IMG/VR virus record: IMGVR_UViG_3300020455_000008
Coordinates: 20,946-84,945 of that record
Strand: one strand, 5' to 3'
DNA from: a virus
DNA length: 64,000 bases
Shown here: positions 24,922-31,856 of the stretch, in pieces
How the letters are laid out: every line of letters starts with the position of its first letter
Numbering within the stretch: the stretch's first letter is position 1
Program-made: the position numbers and the translations under genes
The notes under the pieces: generated by a model
Seen by the model: the letters and a program-made list of their open reading frames with translations, nothing else
The model's database searches: none
Told to the model about the DNA's origin: nothing

Positions 24922-25464
24922 ATGTCGGTTAGCAAATATGATTCAAATGGTCTTTGCTGGCAAAGAGGTAGAGCTTTTGAAGATAATCTGAAGGATCTAT
25001 TTATCAAAAAGGGCTACAAGGTTAGACCATCCACCCAGGAAGAGGACTATAAGCTTCATGCTGACTTTTGGGCATACTCAGACACATGGGGTAGGTGGTT
25101 AAGCGTGGACGCAAAAGCAATGAAGCGCATACAGAGAAATGGTGAGTTACAAGATGAGTTCACATATGTAGAGTGGAAAAATACTGCGGGTTATGCGGGT
25201 TGGTTATTGTGCGGTGCCGATGTAGTTGCATTTGAGCGCAGACGCAGCATAGTTCTTGCAGTCAGACATAGGCTAAAGGATTGGTGCTCTGAGAGAGTAG
25301 ATCGCAGTAAAACAGTAGACTCTCCAGCTCAATCATTATACTGTTCATACTCAAGAACTGGTAGGGAAGATGAGATCAGTATGATACGCATATCTGATAT
25401 ACCTATCGCCTTGACGACCATATGGATTACAGATGACAGAGAAGCCCCAAACGATATACCTTGA
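24922..25464 (+). CDS. Predicted PD-(D/E)XK-type endonuclease, 180 aa
   Basis: The ATG at 24922 has AAGG eight bases upstream; 24916 and 24847 are alternatives. The region GRAFEDNLKDLFIKKGYKV, then HADFWAY, WLSVDAKAMKR and YAGWLLCGADVVAFER fits the nuclease fold of resolvases and restriction enzymes: a Glu in the first helix, Asp in HADFW, and an Asp-x-Lys strand. It could process DNA ends or attack foreign DNA. The assignment is by pattern and not a named family. Confidence 0.55.
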   Translation: MSVSKYDSNGLCWQRGRAFEDNLKDLFIKKGYKVRPSTQEEDYKLHADFWAYSDTWGRWLSVDAKAMKRIQRNGELQDEFTYVEWKNTAGYAGWLLCGADVVAFERRRSIVLAVRHRLKDWCSERVDRSKTVDSPAQSLYCSYSRTGREDEISMIRISDIPIALTTIWITDDREAPNDIP

Positions 25465-25741
25465 ACCAAAAGAGACATACGATCAATGTATCCTCAAAAT
25501 TGAGGATGGTATTGTTTATTACTGCGTAGACTCAATACTAAACATATTGACTGACGATTTTGAGTCGTGGGTCAAAGACAGCCCAAGTTTCTCAGAACAA
25601 GATGAGAGTTACGAATATCAAGCTATAACACTAGCGTTAGAATGGTTTGATCACAATATGCACAGTGCATATCTTGGTAGGTATTCACCTAGATATGTAT
25701 TTAACACAGAAGACATGGAAAATAATGAATGTGGATCATAG
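25433..25741 (+). CDS. Hypothetical acidic protein, 102 aa
   Basis: Overlaps the nuclease-like gene by 32 bases and the methyltransferase start by 17. The product is acidic and Tyr-rich (SEQDESYEYQAITLALEWF). No motif recognised. Placed between a nuclease-like gene and a methyltransferase, it could belong to a modification module. Confidence 0.55.
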   Translation: MTEKPQTIYLEPKETYDQCILKIEDGIVYYCVDSILNILTDDFESWVKDSPSFSEQDESYEYQAITLALEWFDHNMHSAYLGRYSPRYVFNTEDMENNECGS

Positions 25742-27089
25742 CGAAAAACTTACCCATATATCCCTCTGCACAGGCTACGGGGGGATTGATCTTGGACTCA
25801 AACGAGCTATCGGATCAGTTAGCACAGTCTGTTATGTGGAGATCGAAGCCTTCGTCATCGAAAACTTGGTTGCGAAGATTGAAGCGGAAATCATCGACCC
25901 CGCGCCTATTTTCACAAACCTTAAAACCTTCCCTTGGGAACACTTTAGTGGACGAGTGGACATCCTCAGTGGAGGGTTTCCTTGTCAACCATTTAGTGCC
26001 GCAGGAAGAAGGGGCGGAGATGAAGATCCCCGACACCTGTGGCCATACATTGTCGATGGAATCAAACGGCTTGGAAGACCTCCCATTGTTTTCTTCGAGA
26101 ACGTGGAGGGAATCCTCAGCTCAAAGCTCAAGGGTGACCAATGGTCAGACCCCGAAGGAACACCCGTTTTGCTTCATGTCCATCGAGAGCTGGAAAGATT
26201 GGGTTACAGAGCAACGTCAAGCGTATTCTCAGCGGCTGAAGTTGGCGCAACACACAGAAGAAAAAGGGTCTTTATTCTCGGTGTCAGAAATGACCTCTCA
26301 GACAAAGGTAGGGAATGGATCACTCAAAGCATGGGCAACACCAAGGGCGAGCAAAATAGGTTCAGAGAACTTGGAGAAGTGGAAGAAGAGAGCAGAGAAA
26401 GGTCAAGTCAGCACAATGCCACTCGGTTTACAAGTGGAGGTTTCAGAACAGCATACCCCGCACCAAGGGGAGCAGAGCAATACCCCTATGAGCCACCAAG
26501 AACTCAATTGGGCAACTCCCAACACGATGGATCACCTATCCCCGAAAAGTGCGGAAACCCTAATGAGACAGGCCACAACTGTCAGAAAGGGCCGCAAATA
26601 TCCATCGAATCTGAGAGAGCAGGTCGATCCGAAGTCTATGCAAATATACAAGGAAACGAACTGGGCAACCCCCACGTCAAGGGATTGGAAGGGGGCGTAC
26701 TCAGAGGAGGGTCTGATCTTAAATCCAAAATGGGTTGCACTATTACCCGATCAAGTAAAAGAGAATCAGAAAATGTGGACAACCCCGATCAGTCGAGATT
26801 GTTACGAGATAGAAATGAAACAACAAATACCGAATCGGAAAGACGGGAAGACTCGCTTAGACACGATGCCGAGACAGATTCATCATCAAGAGGGGTACAA
26901 GGGGAAATTGAATCCGAGGTGGGTGGAAATGTTGATGGGTTTACCCATTGGATGGACTATGCCGAGTTGTACGAATCCTGTGATAGTAGAATTGACGAGC
27001 TTAGGATGTTGGGAAACGGAGTTGTACCTGACACCGCCAAAAGAGCCTTCACAGTTTTGTGGCAAATCTTACGTAGAGGAAGATATTAA
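25725..27089 (+). CDS. dcm: C5-cytosine DNA methyltransferase
   Basis: 454 residues from ATG 25725 (GGAA six bases upstream). Motif I is SLCTGYGGIDLGL, motif IV GGFPCQPFSAAG (catalytic Cys87), motif VI FFENVEG, motif VIII RRKRVFILG, and motif X MLGNGVVPDTA near the C-terminus, so the enzyme is complete. The long target-recognition region (about 210-410) is hydrophilic with repeated LGN/GNP steps. It likely methylates cytosine in phage DNA to escape restriction. A second open frame of 460 codons runs through the same DNA, starting four bases later. Confidence 0.92.
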   Translation: MNVDHSEKLTHISLCTGYGGIDLGLKRAIGSVSTVCYVEIEAFVIENLVAKIEAEIIDPAPIFTNLKTFPWEHFSGRVDILSGGFPCQPFSAAGRRGGDEDPRHLWPYIVDGIKRLGRPPIVFFENVEGILSSKLKGDQWSDPEGTPVLLHVHRELERLGYRATSSVFSAAEVGATHRRKRVFILGVRNDLSDKGREWITQSMGNTKGEQNRFRELGEVEEESRERSSQHNATRFTSGGFRTAYPAPRGAEQYPYEPPRTQLGNSQHDGSPIPEKCGNPNETGHNCQKGPQISIESERAGRSEVYANIQGNELGNPHVKGLEGGVLRGGSDLKSKMGCTITRSSKRESENVDNPDQSRLLRDRNETTNTESERREDSLRHDAETDSSSRGVQGEIESEVGGNVDGFTHWMDYAELYESCDSRIDELRMLGNGVVPDTAKRAFTVLWQILRRGRY

Positions 27090-27111
27090 TGATAGTAATA
27101 CTAATCAGTAG
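25729..27111 (+). CDS. Overprinted frame inside the methyltransferase gene (WATP / LNPxWV repeats)
   Basis: 460 residues in the +1 frame of the methyltransferase, starting at an ATG four bases after the dcm ATG, so one ribosome site could serve both. The product shows four WATP/WTTP units (AWATPRASK, NWATPNTMD, NWATPTSRDWKG, MWTTPISRD) and two LNP[KR]WV units, the last in LNPRWVEMLMGLPIGWT. I know that ending from phage and bacterial proteins annotated beside methyltransferases, but not its function. The repeats mirror LGN/GNP steps in dcm, so they may be a by-product of dcm constraint. Uncertain whether it is translated. Confidence 0.45.
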   Translation: MWIIAKNLPIYPSAQATGGLILDSNELSDQLAQSVMWRSKPSSSKTWLRRLKRKSSTPRLFSQTLKPSLGNTLVDEWTSSVEGFLVNHLVPQEEGAEMKIPDTCGHTLSMESNGLEDLPLFSSRTWRESSAQSSRVTNGQTPKEHPFCFMSIESWKDWVTEQRQAYSQRLKLAQHTEEKGSLFSVSEMTSQTKVGNGSLKAWATPRASKIGSENLEKWKKRAEKGQVSTMPLGLQVEVSEQHTPHQGEQSNTPMSHQELNWATPNTMDHLSPKSAETLMRQATTVRKGRKYPSNLREQVDPKSMQIYKETNWATPTSRDWKGAYSEEGLILNPKWVALLPDQVKENQKMWTTPISRDCYEIEMKQQIPNRKDGKTRLDTMPRQIHHQEGYKGKLNPRWVEMLMGLPIGWTMPSCTNPVIVELTSLGCWETELYLTPPKEPSQFCGKSYVEEDINDSNTNQ

Positions 27112-27166
27112 CTTAATGACGATACTCTTGTGTGCCGCAGTTCTAGCTGAATACCTAGACACCTAG
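27089..27166 (+). CDS. Very small hydrophobic peptide, 25 aa
   Basis: The ATG overlaps the dcm stop (TAATG). The product starts MIVILISSLMTILLCAAVLA and ends EYLDT: a single membrane helix with a short acidic tail. Coupled translation after dcm is plausible. Such peptides can be toxins, inhibitors or membrane adaptors; no family is recognised. Confidence 0.4.
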   Translation: MIVILISSLMTILLCAAVLAEYLDT

Positions 27167-27504
27167 TCATCTTCATCTAAGTCCATATCAAAATCAACTT
27201 CATCTTGTAGCTCAATAATACCAACGTGCTCAAATTTATTGAGTTCTACCTCTTCGTAGATAATAACTTGCTTTAACTCTAACTCTTCTGCAATCTCTTC
27301 CATGACAGCTACACACCGATCTCTGTCATTAGAAATCATACACAGACCTTTTGCTACGGGCTGGTAGAACAGATACAAATTAGCCCACATTGCTAACGGA
27401 ACTATCAAAAACGCAGTGATCAGTGACGTGAATAAAATGCAGATGATCACATAAATGACAAATAGAGCTTTTAGTAGATCGTCTTTATCAATATTAATCT
27501 CCAT
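27163..27504 (-). CDS. Two-helix membrane protein with acidic tail, 113 aa
   Basis: Residues about 12-48 form a long hydrophobic stretch with probably two membrane passes (LFVIYVIICILFTSLITAF, then IVPLAMWANLYLFY). The rest is soluble and acidic, ending FDMDLDEDD. It overlaps the upstream kinase-fold gene by 11 bases, so the two form an operon. Its 3' end abuts the convergent peptide gene at 27166. Confidence 0.6.
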   Translation of the reverse strand: MEINIDKDDLLKALFVIYVIICILFTSLITAFLIVPLAMWANLYLFYQPVAKGLCMISNDRDRCVAVMEEIAEELELKQVIIYEEVELNKFEHVGIIELQDEVDFDMDLDEDD

Positions 27505-28081
27505 CTATTACCTCCCGAATTGCTTTGAGAACTATAGGTTCAGCGTACGTAAACCATTGGTCAAAATCATTTACTGCGGGTGCAATCTCTACTACCTTGA
27601 CCCCCATTGCTTGCATACGCTCAAACCAGTCAATCAGTGCCTTAGACACTTCCATCAATCCCTCTTCACCAATGATTTTACATACTGAATCTTCGGCTTC
27701 TAAGTTGTTTTGAGCTGCTGCTGGGATAGAATGGAAATAGACAATGAGATCGGGCAGCGGGTTAAGTTCCTCCATTCCAAGCGTCATGTCTTTGAACAAG
27801 TCAATCTCAGCCTGGGCAAGCTCATCTGTCTTAGCCAATGCTCTAGCGTAATCATAACAAGCCCATACACTACGCTCATGTAGTGTAACTCCATTTGACT
27901 CTCTCCAGTTCTCCATATTCTGAGTAAGGGCGTAAGTCCAACTTTTGATTCCATTGAACGGTGGGGCGGCTACACCCACTTTTACAGTATCAAACTTAAA
28001 GTCACTCTCTGTAATAAACTTGTTAGTAAATTTTGGCATATTACTGCCCCATATCCCCTCAAACACAATACGCTTTGTCAT
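27494..28081 (-). CDS. Deoxynucleoside-kinase-like protein with degenerate P-loop
   Basis: 195 residues with an AAAGGA ribosome site. RIVFEG opens like a deoxynucleoside kinase, but the expected GxxGxGKS loop reads WGSNMPK. Downstream, LHERSVWACYDYARAL matches the ERS motif helix, and LPDLIVYFHS matches the strand that normally carries the LID-proximal PD.IIYL. Without a P-loop Lys/Ser, ATP binding is doubtful. A second protein with the same traits is at 31266-31856. They may be pseudo-kinases for sensing or inhibition. Confidence 0.6.
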   Translation of the reverse strand: MTKRIVFEGIWGSNMPKFTNKFITESDFKFDTVKVGVAAPPFNGIKSWTYALTQNMENWRESNGVTLHERSVWACYDYARALAKTDELAQAEIDLFKDMTLGMEELNPLPDLIVYFHSIPAAAQNNLEAEDSVCKIIGEEGLMEVSKALIDWFERMQAMGVKVVEIAPAVNDFDQWFTYAEPIVLKAIREVIDGD

Positions 28082-28106
28082 TACTTGTCCTTTTTAGGCT
28101 TTATTC

Positions 28107-28189
28107 TGCGTTTTAACGAATGTTTTAGGCTTAATCAAGGTGGATACACCTGTGTATTAGATAACAGCCTTTAAAACTTAAAATATGAG
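28107..28189. promoter_or_regulatory. Divergent regulatory region with paired conserved boxes
   Basis: Between the minus-strand kinase-fold gene and the plus-strand Cys-rich gene. TATTCTGCGTTTTAA (box ending 28116) and TTAAAATATGAG (28178-28189) recur at 37670-37679 and 37741-37752 with the same 71-base offset. ATACAC-CT-GTGTAT near 28145 is a further dyad. On the minus strand TTGATT and TAAAAC are 17 bases apart, a plausible promoter for 28081. Confidence 0.45.
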
Positions 28190-28231
28190 TTTTTAAATAA
28201 GTAACAAATCATACTTCTTATTGATCTGTAT

Positions 28232-28240
28232 TGATATAAT
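28232..28240 (+). promoter_or_regulatory. Extended -10 promoter of the Cys-rich/cyclase operon
   Basis: TGATATAAT is a perfect extended -10 (TGnTATAAT), nine bases before the GGAGGTG ribosome site of the Cys-rich gene. The sequence 17 bases upstream is a poor -35, as allowed for extended -10 promoters. Host RNA polymerase would probably use it early. Confidence 0.6.
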
Positions 28241-28259
28241 ACAATTTCGGAGGTGCATT

Positions 28260-28514
28260 ATGTATGATCTATCACATCTATCAACAGATAAATATGTAGT
28301 TGACAAACTTAGAGATTTTTCTGAAGAACTGGATCTTGATGAAACAATATGCGCTATCTGCGGACTAAGCCCCGACAAATGCCCATGTTACGTACATCCA
28401 CCTCACTCATGCACGTATGAAGACTGTGACTGTGCTTGTGATGACCCTGAGATAACCTGTTCATGCTGCATAGTAGAACTATGTGATTGTGAGAAGAAAA
28501 ATGGAGTTCAATAA
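28260..28514 (+). CDS. Cys-rich small protein, 84 aa
   Basis: The ATG at 28260 has GGAGGTG upstream. After 30 acidic residues there are 13 cysteines in about 50 residues (CAICGLSPDKCPC, CTYEDCDCACDD, TCSCCIVELCDCE), a pattern for zinc or other metal clusters. It overlaps the cyclase start by 14 bases, so it heads the operon with the cyclase and the membrane protein. No family recognised. Confidence 0.65.
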   Translation: MYDLSHLSTDKYVVDKLRDFSEELDLDETICAICGLSPDKCPCYVHPPHSCTYEDCDCACDDPEITCSCCIVELCDCEKKNGVQ

Positions 28515-29349
28515 TAGAATTCTAGCAATTGTACTCTTAGATATTATCGGCAGCACTGCGTTTGTAGAACGGTATGGCGCTAGAAAAGCAGCAGAATGGT
28601 TACAGTATCACGATAGACTCACTCGATCACTACTATATAAATTTAATGGTCGAGAGATAGATAGATCGGATGGATTCCTTCTTAGTTTTGATCGTCCTAT
28701 AGACGCTGTTAATTTCTGCTTGCACTACCAGCAATCAATTCCCAAAAAAACTAAGTTGCAGACTCGTATTGGTATGCATTGGGGAAAAATTGTAGAAGTT
28801 GTTCAAGATGAAAAATTTACTAATGTTGGAGCTAAGAGCATTGAACTTGAAGGTCTAGCTAAAAATATTACTGCTCGTACTATGTCTTTGTGTGGAGCGG
28901 GTCAAGTTTTGTTGACTAAAGAAGCTATGATAGCTGTGCAGAGTAGAACTAATCGCTTTACTCCATCAGGTACACGTTATGCGTGTGTAGGTCTCTATCG
29001 CTTCAAGGGCGTAAAGAAACCACAACAGATCTATGCCGTGGGTGCAACGATTGACTCTCTGCAACCCCCACCCTCTTCAGACAAAGTAAAGCGACTAGGT
29101 GGAGCTAAAAAGATCCGCAGCCGAATGAGAGATAGACAGTTAAAAGATCATATCTCTTGGGTATTTTACAGATTAGCCTTTATTTGTGCTATTTATTTAG
29201 GTCTATTCTTTTGGCCATTTATATCTACTGAAAGCGCAAGGATTACATGGGGTATAGATCACATTTTTTGGTGGATAGATGATGTCAAGAATTTCTTTAG
29301 CATTGTCATCGAAGCATACAAAACAGTTAGAAGGGATCTAGGATTTTGA
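28501..29349 (+). CDS. Class III nucleotidyl cyclase with C-terminal membrane helix
   Basis: 282 residues from the ATG at 28501. The cyclase homology domain runs from 6 to 182: LLDIIGSTAF with metal Asp14, GREIDRSDGFLLSF with second metal Asp57, IGMHWGKI, and KNITARTMSLCGAGQVLLT with Asn122 and Arg126 of the transition-state pair, ending GLYRFKGVKKPQQIYAVG. All catalytic positions I can place are intact. A membrane helix at about 223-243 (VFYRLAFICAIYLGLFFWPF) anchors it. It would make a cyclic nucleotide (base unknown). The next gene overlaps its stop. Confidence 0.78.
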   Translation: MEFNNRILAIVLLDIIGSTAFVERYGARKAAEWLQYHDRLTRSLLYKFNGREIDRSDGFLLSFDRPIDAVNFCLHYQQSIPKKTKLQTRIGMHWGKIVEVVQDEKFTNVGAKSIELEGLAKNITARTMSLCGAGQVLLTKEAMIAVQSRTNRFTPSGTRYACVGLYRFKGVKKPQQIYAVGATIDSLQPPPSSDKVKRLGGAKKIRSRMRDRQLKDHISWVFYRLAFICAIYLGLFFWPFISTESARITWGIDHIFWWIDDVKNFFSIVIEAYKTVRRDLGF

Positions 29350-29795
29350 TTGATGAACATGGTAATGATTTAGACCCCAAAGCTCGAAGAGGTTGGTGGT
29401 TCAGTGTGGTATTTTTACTTATCATTGTAGGCTTAATACTCTTCCTCACTTACGTCAAAATCGTAGACGAGAATCGTGATGTATTGATCGGCATTTTGGG
29501 TGTCTTAACTGGCTCTATCAGCTCAATGATGGCCATTGCCAGTGGTAGAGATCCAAGTGAAGTAGAAGAGTTGAAAGAGGAGCTGTCAAGAGCTAACGCA
29601 GACAGAGAAGCACTTATAGCCAGGCTAAGAGATTCACAGATCCAGCTTCAGATCAAAAATGAACAGATCGGTGACCTACAGACCGCAGTGATTGATAAGC
29701 TGTCTATGTTTGCGGGGGAGAAAGTCATACGTAAAAAAGCGCCTGAAGAAGTGATACTTGATCCTGACATTGAAGCATGGCTACCCAAGTCGTAA
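29346..29795 (+). CDS. Membrane protein with coiled coil, coupled to the cyclase
   Basis: 149 residues starting at TTG 29346, which overlaps the cyclase stop (TTGA). Two membrane helices (about 17-38 and 44-66) are followed by a charged coiled coil (70-115) and a cytoplasmic tail. There is no recognised cyclic-nucleotide-binding domain. Coupling to a cyclase recalls cyclase/membrane-effector pairs of the Pycsar type, but a holin-like or structural role is also possible. Confidence 0.6.
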   Translation: MIDEHGNDLDPKARRGWWFSVVFLLIIVGLILFLTYVKIVDENRDVLIGILGVLTGSISSMMAIASGRDPSEVEELKEELSRANADREALIARLRDSQIQLQIKNEQIGDLQTAVIDKLSMFAGEKVIRKKAPEEVILDPDIEAWLPKS

Positions 29796-29796
29796 A

Positions 29797-29810
29797 AGTT
29801 TTTGAAAACT
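29797..29810 (+). promoter_or_regulatory. Copy of the AGTTTTTGAAAACT dyad between convergent genes
   Basis: A perfect copy followed by ATTTATAGTATACC, in the 17-base gap between the membrane-protein stop and the minus-strand methyltransferase stop. As a promoter it would run antisense to the methyltransferase gene. Confidence 0.4.
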
Positions 29811-29812
29811 AT

Positions 29813-31234
29813 TTATAGTATACCTTTGAACAGTGGTAGGTCTTCTAAGTCTTTCTTCTTGACTTCGACTTCCTCAGCTTGACCACCCCAGTAAGCTATG
29901 CGCTTCTTAGCAATCTCAACGTACTCCTCGTTAAGCTCAATGCCAATCGCATTCACTCCTTCTACAGCGCAAGCGCACAGGGTAGACCCACTGCCTAAAA
30001 ATGGCTCTAAAACAGTGCCATCCTTTGGGCAGACTAAACGCAGGCAGTACTTCATTAAATCAAGTGGCTTGACCGTTGGGTGGTGATTAGCCCTCTTACC
30101 CGATGGCGTTCTAGTTTTCTCTAACGACCCGTCTATACGACCATTTAATGTACCAAAGTTTTTCTTCTCTAAATCTTGTAGTCCAGCTTCTTTCTCTTTC
30201 TTACTTGCTTTCGATGTATAGAAGAACCTACTTGCCCCACCCTTATCTCCGTACCCTTCTGAACCATAAGCCTTCCAGCCTACACCATCCTCGACTGAGG
30301 AGAGCTGCCCCTTGCCAGCTACTCCCCAAGCCCGACTCTTCTTCCCAGCTCTACCACTTTTCTGAATACCGCTTTGTTGATCGACCGCAAGTGCAGCTTC
30401 CTCATCTAGTATAACATTGGCAGGGAAACGACCTTTGGGTTTGTGCATTTGAATTTTACTACCGACTTTTGCTATGTGACCTGTCCACCCACTTTCCTTA
30501 TAAGAAGCAGTTTTCTGTTCATGCATTTGGGTGAAGTCGATATTTTCACTGTTATCATATTGCACTCTAGTATCATCGATATTGATTGCACCTACGCCCC
30601 ACGTCATTACATTGTCTGCAATAGATCCTTCGGGTGGTTTTCTAATCATTATGATGGGTTCATACGCTGGCTTGAGTGCAGTACCCCAACCCTCCCACTT
30701 CTCAGCTTCGGGGCATTTAGCTTGGTACTCTTCGACAGGATTTGACGTTAGTTTGTTTTTCTCTTCTACATCACTAGCTTGATACTGACTCGCAGTGGGG
30801 ATTGCTCTACCCCTATTAGGGTGACCAAACTTCTTATCAATCGCTAATGATACGTTATGACTTTTTGGGAACCCACTGCCGTACAGGTACATCAAAGTAT
30901 CCCTCACCTCGAACCCAGCTAAGCGCAAACTAATACTCATTAGGTCTTGGGTTCTTGAGGAAGCGAATACTAAACCATGCGCTCCAGGCTTTAGGACTCT
31001 GTATACTTCTTTCCACAAACTGGGAGGAGGCACCCAACTATCCCAAGACTTATTCATAAACCCCTTACCCTTGGGTGTCCAAGACTCTCCACTTGTCCAT
31101 GCTCTTAAGCAATCTTCTACATTCTTCGATGAGGTATTCCCCATACCGTAGGGCGGATCAGTGATTAAGCAGTCTAGTGAGTTGTCGTCTAATGTCTTAA
31201 GTATCTCTTCAGAGTCTCCATTTAGTATTTGCAT
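29813..31234 (-). CDS. DNA adenine-N6 or cytosine-N4 methyltransferase (beta class)
   Basis: 473 residues from the Met at 31234; the frame is open 51 bases further up but runs through the dyad. The catalytic motif IV ITDPPYG comes first, and the SAM-binding VLEPFLGSGST lies near the C-terminus, the order of beta-class enzymes. A long middle region (100-380) holds the target-recognition part. DPPY suggests N6-adenine methylation, although N4-cytosine is possible. It probably complements the C5 enzyme in protecting phage DNA. Confidence 0.88.
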   Translation of the reverse strand: MQILNGDSEEILKTLDDNSLDCLITDPPYGMGNTSSKNVEDCLRAWTSGESWTPKGKGFMNKSWDSWVPPPSLWKEVYRVLKPGAHGLVFASSRTQDLMSISLRLAGFEVRDTLMYLYGSGFPKSHNVSLAIDKKFGHPNRGRAIPTASQYQASDVEEKNKLTSNPVEEYQAKCPEAEKWEGWGTALKPAYEPIIMIRKPPEGSIADNVMTWGVGAINIDDTRVQYDNSENIDFTQMHEQKTASYKESGWTGHIAKVGSKIQMHKPKGRFPANVILDEEAALAVDQQSGIQKSGRAGKKSRAWGVAGKGQLSSVEDGVGWKAYGSEGYGDKGGASRFFYTSKASKKEKEAGLQDLEKKNFGTLNGRIDGSLEKTRTPSGKRANHHPTVKPLDLMKYCLRLVCPKDGTVLEPFLGSGSTLCACAVEGVNAIGIELNEEYVEIAKKRIAYWGGQAEEVEVKKKDLEDLPLFKGIL

Positions 31235-31247
31235 TGTCTCTCTCAAA

Positions 31248-31261
31248 AGTTTTTGAAAACT
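31248..31261 (+). promoter_or_regulatory. Copy of the AGTTTTTGAAAACT dyad upstream of the methyltransferase start
   Basis: A perfect copy followed by ATTTTTAGGTGGTGG, 13 bases upstream of the minus-strand methyltransferase ATG. The promoter-like orientation points away from that gene, so an operator role fits better than a promoter role here. Confidence 0.4.
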
Positions 31262-31265
31262 ATTT

Positions 31266-31856
31266 TTAGGTGGTGGCCCGCACAAATGAGTAGATCTGCT
31301 CTAGTAGTTTCTCAGACCAATACTCTCTCTCAAGGCCCATGATTTTAGGGGATTGAACTCTAAGTACCTGAACGCCCTTAGACTCCATTAACCCTAGCCA
31401 CGTTTCATACAATTCGTCAAGAGCCACAAACTGAGTATTCGATAAGGGTGAGTGACTAGCCGCACACTCAAAATACACAATGAGCGTTGGGAGCTGTATA
31501 TCATCTGACATAAGATTGTCATAAAACATCTTCAATCGCTGGTAGTCCTCATCACTCATACCAAGTCTCTCTCTATACTCCCACAGCGCAAAGGTCATCG
31601 CTGACCATACAGATCTCTCATAGAATGTAATCGGCACATGAGATCCCCACTGCTCACCTAAATGCCACTGAGAAAAAAGCGCAAGCATATAGCTCTCCCA
31701 CTTCTCTATATCCCAATCTCCATCTAATACACTCTCCTCCTCTCCCCATATCAAACGACTCACACCTAAGTTCTCCAGCTCCCACATAAATGCTCCCACT
31801 CCACTACCCACTATACCCTCAATCGAAATCCTAGAAAAAGCGCGCAAAGAATACAT
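31266..31856 (-). CDS. Second deoxynucleoside-kinase-like protein with altered P-loop
   Basis: 196 residues with AGGGGG upstream of ATG 31856. RISIEGIVGSGVGAF starts exactly like a deoxynucleoside kinase, but the Walker A Lys and Ser/Thr are replaced (GSGVGAF for GSGKST). FYERSVWSAMTFALWEY gives the ERS helix, and LPTLIVYFECAA the following strand. It is a distant paralogue of 27494-28081, and both have lost the P-loop. The coding DNA is already C-rich on the plus strand, part of the local skew. Confidence 0.6.
   Translation of the reverse strand: MYSLRAFSRISIEGIVGSGVGAFMWELENLGVSRLIWGEEESVLDGDWDIEKWESYMLALFSQWHLGEQWGSHVPITFYERSVWSAMTFALWEYRERLGMSDEDYQRLKMFYDNLMSDDIQLPTLIVYFECAASHSPLSNTQFVALDELYETWLGLMESKGVQVLRVQSPKIMGLEREYWSEKLLEQIYSFVRATT

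Noticed and set aside
28501-29795. Calling the cyclase operon a confirmed Pycsar system
   Set aside because: The partner lacks a visible cyclic-nucleotide-binding domain and the product nucleotide is unknown; only the architecture is similar.
30443-30782. Plus-strand frames of 83-100 codons opposite the DPPY methyltransferase
   Set aside because: They are antisense to a well-defined gene and show no domain.
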